Notes under the pieces: model-generated
Told to the model about the DNA's origin: nothing
The model's database searches: none
What the model saw: the letters and a program-made list of their open reading frames with translations, nothing else
Program-made: the position numbers and the translations under genes
Source: an uncultured Pelagibacteraceae bacterium
Lineage (GTDB): Bacteria > Pseudomonadota > Alphaproteobacteria > Pelagibacterales > Pelagibacteraceae
Reading direction: 5' to 3'
Assembly: GCA_902557605.1 (NCBI GenBank)
Contig: CACEAQ010000002.1
Location: 1 to 64,000 of the forward strand
DNA length: 64,000 nt
In this document: positions 59,162 to 64,000 of the stretch, in pieces
How positions within the stretch are numbered: position 1 is the stretch's first letter
Layout: the number at the start of each line of letters is the position of its first letter

Positions 59162-60373
59162 ATGAAAAGAAAGAAAAAAAAACTTAAGAAAAATAAGTCA
59201 ATTAGATTAAAAAGACTTAAATCTAGAAAATCTGCTAAAAAAAGAAGAAAAGTCTCAAAAAAAAAACCAAAAATAAAAAAAATAATTAAAAAAAGAAGAA
59301 AAAAAATAAAGATTCGAAAAAAGAAAATTCATTCATCAAAATCTAACAGTAAAAAAACTCAAAAAACAAGGATGGTGGTTTCAAGAATTTTAAGTTTAAG
59401 TGATAAAATTAAATCAATGATAAGATTTAATTTCAATCTTGATAAATCTCTGCAGAATTTTTTTCAAAGTATTTCAAATAGAGTTTTAAATATTAAAAAA
59501 GTCATTCAAGAGGAAAGAGAAAAGCAAAAACAAGAAAAAATAAGAGAAATGGAGAAAGAAAAAATAGAAGCCAAGAAACGTTTTATGCAACAAGAGGAAA
59601 TAGCATTAAAAGCTAAAGCTTTGGAGCTTAAAGAAGAAAAAGAATTAAGTCGCCAATTATCAATCGATCTAAAAAAATTTTTACGTGAGGATCAAGCTGA
59701 ACTTAGAAGAGAGCGGGCAGAAAAACAAAGGAGATTTTTAGAGCAAATTAAACTTGAAAAGAAAATTGAGAGTTTTGTTCGTAGAGAGGAAAAAGAAGTT
59801 CAAGCTCTTTCAAAATATGTTTTAAGTCAACAAAGGGAGTCCTACGATGATGTAAAACTAAGAATAGATAAGATTAAAGAAAAATATAAAGCCTTAAGAC
59901 AACAAAAAGTTGAAGAAGCAATTAGAGAAAGACTAACTCAATTTGGTATAGAGGTAAAAGATAGCGATACAAAAGAAATATTATTAGAAAAGGAGAGAGT
60001 TTATAATGAGGAGAGAGAAAAGGTAGAGTATGCATTAGAGTCTTTCTATAGAGCTTCCCATTCACTTTGTTTCATGATTTCAAAAAGATATTTAAGCAAA
60101 CACCTTCCAATAATGAGGTGTATAGATAAAAGGATTGAAGAGTCAGCTATATATATAAAATGGGATGATACCCCTGAGGATGAGTGGCTTATTTGTATTT
60201 ATTTAAAAGATGATTCTCCTACTGAGGGAATAGTTATTGAAGACAAGACTGATCCAGAAAAAAATATTTCAAAAGAATTTCAGAGAGATCAGATTTTTAA
60301 TGCTTCAGATTTCATGGTCGACTCGCTTACTGCTCTACTTGAGAGAGAGCGAAATAAAAAAAAAGCTAGTTGA
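59162..60373 (+). CDS. Basic coiled-coil protein, function unknown
   Basis: A 403-residue cytoplasmic protein I do not recognise. Residues 1-70 are almost entirely Lys and Arg with Ser (histone-tail-like). A hydrophobic-poor segment to about 110 is followed by a long charged coiled coil (about 115-290, rich in EKE/RRE heptads). The C-terminal 100 residues look globular (ESFYRASHSLCFMISKRYL, AIYIKWDDTPEDEWLICIYL, FMVDSLTALLERE). Nucleic-acid binding by the tail is plausible but unproven. It is convergent with, and overlaps, the metallo-beta-lactamase-fold gene by 8 bases. Confidence 0.85.
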   Translation: MKRKKKKLKKNKSIRLKRLKSRKSAKKRRKVSKKKPKIKKIIKKRRKKIKIRKKKIHSSKSNSKKTQKTRMVVSRILSLSDKIKSMIRFNFNLDKSLQNFFQSISNRVLNIKKVIQEEREKQKQEKIREMEKEKIEAKKRFMQQEEIALKAKALELKEEKELSRQLSIDLKKFLREDQAELRRERAEKQRRFLEQIKLEKKIESFVRREEKEVQALSKYVLSQQRESYDDVKLRIDKIKEKYKALRQQKVEEAIRERLTQFGIEVKDSDTKEILLEKERVYNEEREKVEYALESFYRASHSLCFMISKRYLSKHLPIMRCIDKRIEESAIYIKWDDTPEDEWLICIYLKDDSPTEGIVIEDKTDPEKNISKEFQRDQIFNASDFMVDSLTALLERERNKKKAS

Positions 60374-61448
60374 TAAGATCATTTAATTTTTTAATCTCAC
60401 CAATTTTGAAAATAATTGCTTCGTCTTTTTTATAGCCGAATTTTTCGGCATTTTCTTTAAACCTTACGGGAGGTTCCCATATCGGTTCCAAACTTAATAT
60501 TGCCGTTCCCCAATGCATTCCTATAACTTTTTTTACTTCTAAGTCTTTCATTAAAGATAAAAGCTCTTCAGGATTTGCGTGAGCTGTAGATTTATCCTTG
60601 ACTGGAACCAGTGGAAAGAAATTATAAGCGCCTAAATTTCCAAATCCCAAATCGATAGGACCAAATTTTTTTCCTAATTCTTTGTAAAATGGTGCTGGTC
60701 CAGTATCACAAGCAAAAAAGATTTTTTTATTTTTGTATTCAATTAAAAAGCTCCCCCAAAGTGATCTATTTGTATTTCCATCTCCCCAGATCCATCGTTT
60801 GGACCAATGTTGACTTGGAAGCATTGTTACTGTGATTTCATCATTAATTTTAATTTTATCAAACCAATCCATTTCTTTAACAGTATCTTTTTTATATCCA
60901 TTTTTTGTGAAATATTTTCCAAGTTTAAGAGGCACAAGAACTTTAGTATTCTTATAAGGAAAGTTTTTTATCGTGCGAATACTCATGTGGTCATAATGAT
61001 TGTGTGTCAGCAAAAATAAATCTATTTTCGGAAGTTCTTTAAGAGTTAAAGGAGATTCTATATATTTTTTAGGCCCAAACACCATAGGTCCATAATTTTT
61101 TTCGAAAACTGGATCAGTAATAATTGTAGTGTTTCCAAGTTTAATTATAAAGCTCGCGTGATCAAGCCACATCACATATGAGTCGGATTTATGTTTTTCA
61201 AGATTTTTTAAAACTATTTTTTTATCAATTACATGTTCAGGTGGATAATCAATCTTAAGTTTCTTTTTTTCCTCCCTAAAAACTTTCCAATCCCATTTAA
61301 AATTAGGATCCCTTTTTGGACCTCCCTCAAGATTTCTAAAAGCATATAATTTTCCATCTTTATAAATATGATGATAAGGTTTTTTTTCCATAGCATTTAA
61401 ATTAGTACTTAATGAAAATAATATATACAGAATAAGGGGTATTCGCAT
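60366..61448 (-). CDS. Exported metallo-beta-lactamase-fold hydrolase (NAPE-PLD/UlaG-like)
   Basis: A 360-residue protein. I take ATG 61448 (MRIPLILYILFSLSTNLNA), which gives a clean signal peptide; the longer form would use TTG at 61469. Metal ligands are in LLTHNHYDHMS, the downstream SQHWSKRW, FACDTGPA and IGMHWGT. The region WLDHASFIIKLGNTTIITDPVF and the overall order match the N-acylphosphatidylethanolamine phospholipase D-like group, suggesting a phospholipid-derived or lactone substrate in the periplasm. A 12-bp hairpin encloses the start codon. Confidence 0.82.
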   Translation of the reverse strand: MRIPLILYILFSLSTNLNAMEKKPYHHIYKDGKLYAFRNLEGGPKRDPNFKWDWKVFREEKKKLKIDYPPEHVIDKKIVLKNLEKHKSDSYVMWLDHASFIIKLGNTTIITDPVFEKNYGPMVFGPKKYIESPLTLKELPKIDLFLLTHNHYDHMSIRTIKNFPYKNTKVLVPLKLGKYFTKNGYKKDTVKEMDWFDKIKINDEITVTMLPSQHWSKRWIWGDGNTNRSLWGSFLIEYKNKKIFFACDTGPAPFYKELGKKFGPIDLGFGNLGAYNFFPLVPVKDKSTAHANPEELLSLMKDLEVKKVIGMHWGTAILSLEPIWEPPVRFKENAEKFGYKKDEAIIFKIGEIKKLNDLIN

Positions 61449-61458
61449 ACCCCTTATT
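61431..61458 (-). promoter_or_regulatory. Perfect 12-bp hairpin enclosing the start codon of the hydrolase gene
   Basis: AATAAGGGGTAT (61431-61442) and ATACCCCTTATT (61447-61458) pair perfectly around a 4-base loop. On the minus strand the ATG at 61448 spans the stem-loop junction and the only Shine-Dalgarno-like sequence (AAGGGG) is in the stem, so translation should be hindered when folded. It could instead be the terminator of the lipoprotein gene upstream, though it lacks a T tract. Confidence 0.6.
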
Positions 61459-61486
61459 AGCACAGACAATTAAATTTAAAAGGAAA

Positions 61487-61690
61487 TTAAATATCCGAAC
61501 AATTAGATTTATTTATTCTCTTATCAAATGATTTAAGTGCTTCTTTTGAAATGACCCAAACATACGAGCTCTCTTTTAAACCATTTTCATCAGCAGCTGT
61601 ACATCTTTTGCCAAATTTTACTTTGGCCATGTTGCCTCCAGCACAATTAGTCAACATAAGCAACAACATAAAAGTAGATAATATTTTCAT
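61487..61690 (-). CDS. Small lipoprotein, function unknown
   Basis: A 67-residue exported protein with the lipobox LTNC (lipidated Cys16) after a hydrophobic signal. The mature 52 residues contain two more cysteines (KRCTAADENGLKESS and NKSNCSDI) that could form a disulfide. No family recognised. It precedes the metallo-beta-lactamase-fold gene by about 40 bases on the same strand and may be co-transcribed with it. Confidence 0.72.
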   Translation of the reverse strand: MKILSTFMLLLMLTNCAGGNMAKVKFGKRCTAADENGLKESSYVWVISKEALKSFDKRINKSNCSDI

Positions 61691-61798
61691 GATTAAAATT
61701 TAAAGTTAGAGTCTGTGCTTTGCTTGGCATAATTTGGACCAAAAAAAGAAATTGAAACTTTATTGAATAAGATAAATTTTAGCCTTATGATTGAAATT

Positions 61799-62191
61799 AT
61801 GTCTAAAAGCCACATTTATGAATTGAAAGTTTATGTTGAAGACGTTGACTTTGGTCGAGTATTTTACTCTAGATATCTTCAGTATATCGAGAGAGCTAGA
61901 ACGGAGTTAATACACGAAAAATTTGGTCTTACTTTAACTGAACTTATGAACGAGCACGAAATAATGTTTGTCGTTAGGAAATGCAACATTAAATACCTAA
62001 AATCAGCAGTTTTTGAAGATAATCTAAGTGTCGAAACAGTTGTTTTAAAAAAAACCAACGTTAGACTAGGCTTGCTTCAAGAGATTAAAAGAGACGGAGA
62101 AGTTCTTGTTAGTGCAGAAGTGGAACTAGCAGTGGTAGATCGAAGTGGGTCAATAAAAAAACTTTCTAAAGATTTATATGAAAAAATTTAA
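61799..62191 (+). CDS. ybgC: YbgC/4-hydroxybenzoyl-CoA thioesterase-family acyl-CoA thioesterase
   Basis: Hotdog-fold thioesterase. The N-terminal motif YVEDVDFGRVFYSRYLQYIERART contains the catalytic aspartate and matches YbgC (YYEDTDAGGVVYHANYL-like). I prefer ATG 61799 (MSKSHIYELKV, 130 residues), which begins where family members do; ATG 61787 or TTG 61763 would add 4 or 12 residues. In many Gram-negatives ybgC heads the tol-pal operon; tolQ does not follow here. Confidence 0.87.
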   Translation: MSKSHIYELKVYVEDVDFGRVFYSRYLQYIERARTELIHEKFGLTLTELMNEHEIMFVVRKCNIKYLKSAVFEDNLSVETVVLKKTNVRLGLLQEIKRDGEVLVSAEVELAVVDRSGSIKKLSKDLYEKI

Positions 62192-62213
62192 ATTTGGCTA
62201 AGAAACGCCAAAT
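62192..62213 (+). terminator. Hairpin after ybgC
   Basis: ATTTGGC (62192-62198), an 8-base loop and GCCAAAT (62207-62213) form a perfect 7-bp stem beginning on the base after the ybgC stop codon. No T tract follows, so it is a weak terminator or an end-protecting hairpin. Confidence 0.5.
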
Positions 62214-62279
62214 ATCTGCCTAAATTTACGTTATAAACTATATTCAATTCAAGTTTGCAAATTCAGCAATACTCATAAA

Positions 62280-62426
62280 GTGAAAAATAAATTAAAAAGA
62301 ATCATGCGAATTAAACAACCAAAAAAAAACAAGTTAAAGACTAATATTGATAAGAAATTCAAAAAAATCTCTCTCTTCGAACTTCAAAATAGTCCAAAAT
62401 TTCTAAATTTTAGAGTTCGAGCATAA
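62280..62426 (+). CDS. Possible 48-residue basic peptide gene in the ybgC-purE spacer
   Basis: The 62192-62501 spacer (310 bases) is the longest gap in the window. It contains a frame from GTG 62280 (or ATG 62304, 40 residues) to TAA 62426, encoding a lysine/arginine-rich peptide ending SLFELQNSPKFLNFRVRA. A TATAAA at 62232-62237 could be a -10 element and a strong terminator follows at 62443-62476, so the segment looks like a separate transcription unit, coding or non-coding. No clear Shine-Dalgarno sequence and no family recognised. Confidence 0.35.
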   Translation: MKNKLKRIMRIKQPKKNKLKTNIDKKFKKISLFELQNSPKFLNFRVRA

Positions 62427-62442
62427 TCTTTCCTCCTAAAAA

Positions 62443-62476
62443 AACAGTGGCTTAATCTAATTAGGCCATTGTTTTT
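62443..62476 (+). terminator. Intrinsic terminator before purE
   Basis: AACAGTGGC (62443-62451) pairs with GCCATTGTT (62465-62473, one G-U pair), and the interior TTAAT/ATTAG extends the stem to about 14 bp with a three-base loop. It runs into a T tract to 62476. It closes the small transcription unit in the ybgC-purE spacer and lies 25 bases before the purE start. Confidence 0.8.
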
Positions 62477-62501
62477 ATACCAATAATTGTTAAATTAATT
62501 T

Positions 62502-62987
62502 GTGAAGCGTAATAAACTGAATAATAAAGTAGCAATTATTATGGGATCTCAATCAGATCATTCCATAATGAAAGAATGCGCAAAAATTTTAAATACTCTC
62601 AAAATAAAATATCAAATTTCAATAGTAAGTGCGCACAGAACACCAAAAAGAATGTTTGAATTTGCAGAGTCAGCCTCAAAAAATGGTTTTGGTGTTATTG
62701 TAGCTGGAGCAGGAGGTTCAGCACATTTACCCGGCATGGTAGCGTCATTATCTTCCTTGCCAGTTATTGGAGTTCCGATTGAGTCAAAAAAATTGAAAGG
62801 TTTAGATAGCTTATTATCAATAGTGCAAATGCCGCGAGGTTGTCCGGTAGCAACAATGGCTATAAACGGATCAATGAATGCTGGTTTACTCGCAGCTTCA
62901 ATTATTGGAAATTTTGACGAAAAAATTAAATCAAATTTAGAAAAATGGAAACGTTTACAAACTAAATCTATTAAAAAAAAACCTTAA
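62502..62987 (+). CDS. purE: N5-carboxyaminoimidazole ribonucleotide mutase
   Basis: Moves the carboxyl group of N5-CAIR to give CAIR in purine synthesis. IIMGSQSDHSIMKECAKIL, SAHRTPKRMFEF and VIVAGAGGSAHLPGMVASL are the substrate-binding motifs of class I PurE. 161 residues. GTG start at 62502. purK follows after 4 bases, the usual operon. Confidence 0.96.
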   Translation: MKRNKLNNKVAIIMGSQSDHSIMKECAKILNTLKIKYQISIVSAHRTPKRMFEFAESASKNGFGVIVAGAGGSAHLPGMVASLSSLPVIGVPIESKKLKGLDSLLSIVQMPRGCPVATMAINGSMNAGLLAASIIGNFDEKIKSNLEKWKRLQTKSIKKKP

Positions 62988-62991
62988 CAAA

Positions 62992-64000
62992 ATGTCAATA
63001 AGAGTCCTAGGAGTTATTGGTTCAGGTCAACTTGGTTCATTGTTATGCCAGGCTGCAAAAAAACTTAATATAAAAACTATAGTAATATCAGATGACGAAA
63101 ATGGTCCAGCGCAAAAATATTCAGATAAATTTATTTTTTCGAAATATGATAACAAAAACAAGATTAAAGAATTTATAAGTGAAGTAGATATTATAACTTA
63201 TGAATTTGAAAATATTCCAATAAATGTTTTAAAAGAGATAGATAAAGAAAAAAAGGTCTTACCTAAACCTGAAATAAATAAAATAATTCAAAATAGAAAA
63301 CTAGAAAAAACTTTTGTCAATGATTTAGGTATTAAAACTACAGACTGGGCTTTTATCGAACAGGCTGGAGATGTCGAAAAAAATAAAAACTTATTGCCCG
63401 GAATTTTAAAATCAAATACACTTGGTTATGATGGACATGGACAATATGTTTTAAACTCTCTTGATGATGTAAAAAAAGATTGGTGTTTTACTGCTGATTA
63501 TATTTTAGAAAAAAAGGTAAATTTAAAAAAAGAAGTATCAGTTGTAATAACAAGATACTTAAATGGTGAAACTTATATTTATGAGCCTATAGAAAATATT
63601 CATAAAGACCAAATCTTAAATCATTCAAAAATCCCTGCAGACATAAATAAAGAAATTTTTGTTAAAGCACAGAGTAATGCAAAACTTATTTCAGAAAAAT
63701 TAGATTATGTTGGCACGATGTGCGTTGAATATTTCATCGATCAAGACGATAATTTGTTAGTCAATGAAATTGCCCCAAGAGTTCATAATTCAGGCCACCT
63801 AACAATAAATGCGTTTTCTATAAGTCAATTTTCTGGACACGTTGCAGCTGTGTGCAATCTTGGAGTAAAAAAAGTTAAAAAAATTTGTAACGCTGAAATG
63901 TTTAATGTCTTAGGAAAAGATATTGAAGCTTATAGATCCAAAACATTTAGTAAAAATGAATTTTTTTACGATTACGGCAAAAAATCAATTAAAGATAAAA
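62992..64000 (+). CDS. purK: N5-carboxyaminoimidazole ribonucleotide synthase, 3' end cut by window
   Basis: ATP-grasp enzyme that carboxylates aminoimidazole ribonucleotide with bicarbonate, feeding PurE. About 336 codons are visible with no stop before the window edge. The start MSIRVLGVIGSGQLGSLLCQAAK, ITYEFENIP, LKSNTLGYDGHGQYVL and VNEIAPRVHNSGHLTINAF are characteristic. GSGQLGSLL replaces the usual GGGQLGRML at the N-terminus. Coupled to purE. Confidence 0.95.
   Translation, partial: MSIRVLGVIGSGQLGSLLCQAAKKLNIKTIVISDDENGPAQKYSDKFIFSKYDNKNKIKEFISEVDIITYEFENIPINVLKEIDKEKKVLPKPEINKIIQNRKLEKTFVNDLGIKTTDWAFIEQAGDVEKNKNLLPGILKSNTLGYDGHGQYVLNSLDDVKKDWCFTADYILEKKVNLKKEVSVVITRYLNGETYIYEPIENIHKDQILNHSKIPADINKEIFVKAQSNAKLISEKLDYVGTMCVEYFIDQDDNLLVNEIAPRVHNSGHLTINAFSISQFSGHVAAVCNLGVKKVKKICNAEMFNVLGKDIEAYRSKTFSKNEFFYDYGKKSIKDK

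Noticed and set aside
62304-62426. Ribosomal protein or toxin identity for the small basic frame
   Set aside because: The peptide matches none of the short ribosomal proteins or toxin patterns I know; left as unknown.

Overview
The window is a very gene-dense, strongly AT-rich stretch of a streamlined alphaproteobacterial chromosome, most consistent with the SAR11 clade (Pelagibacterales). The basis is the low G+C, lysine- and isoleucine-rich proteins, intergenic gaps usually under 50 bases, many 1-30 base gene overlaps, and alphaproteobacterial gene orders: irr facing fabA-fabB-fabI, ubiE-ubiB-coaBC-dut next to mutM-rpsT-dnaA, RegB/RegA, ChvI/ChvG followed by ahcY. No rRNA, tRNA, CRISPR array, insertion sequence or prophage is visible. 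Everything looks like host core genome; the novelty lies in regulation and in a few unusual genes.

Layout. 1-7.7 kb: metK, then nusA-infB-rbfA-rpsO-pnp, a compacted translation/RNA-decay operon without rimP, ylxR or truB at their usual places. 7.7-13.8 kb: unsaturated fatty acid genes fabA-fabB-fabI (minus), facing the iron regulator irr; then katG with a 2-oxoglutarate oxygenase-like gene and a DUF2061 membrane protein. Two near-identical Irr-box-like palindromes precede irr/fabA and katG. 13.8-19 kb (minus): SH3 protein, ThiF/MoeB-like enzyme, dut, coaBC, ubiB, ubiE. 19-26 kb (plus): mutM, rpsT, dnaA, dnaN, gyrB (a short form), regB; recF is absent between dnaN and gyrB. 26.3-30.5 kb (minus): polyamine operon (ornithine decarboxylase-like, deoxyhypusine synthase-like, N-carbamoylputrescine amidase, agmatine deiminase) preceded by an attenuator-like hairpin in which a short upstream frame ends. 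30.6-37.8 kb: regA, bioY, an orphan ABC ATPase, polA, chvI-chvG. 37.8-43.5 kb: ahcY, tsaE, amgK-like and murU-like genes, gpmA, VanZ-like protein, secreted nuclease, lytic-transglycosylase-like lipoprotein.

43.5-64 kb: RND efflux pump and adaptor, sseA, msrA, an EamA transporter, alkA-type glycosylase, DUF1330 protein, purine phosphoribosyltransferase beside a purine permease, a small lipoprotein, hsp20, oligopeptidase B, a membrane J-domain protein, a family 9 glycosyltransferase, a DapA-like enzyme with cyclopropane-fatty-acid synthase, a large basic coiled-coil protein of unknown function, a metallo-beta-lactamase-fold hydrolase, a second small lipoprotein, ybgC, a 310-base spacer holding a possible tiny gene, purE and the start of purK (cut by the window edge).

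The strongest undescribed-looking signal is the hsp20 leader (53.35-53.43 kb): a sigma-32-type promoter followed by two hairpins. The second pairs a CCUUGCU segment with the Shine-Dalgarno sequence through one bulged G, as in ROSE RNA thermometers. Other regulatory candidates are the Irr-box pair, the polyamine-operon attenuator, a promoter-then-terminator leader before nusA, near-leaderless promoters for regA, katG and rpsT, and a 12-bp hairpin enclosing the start codon of the metallo-beta-lactamase-fold gene. All functional calls come from reading motifs by eye; no database search was run.
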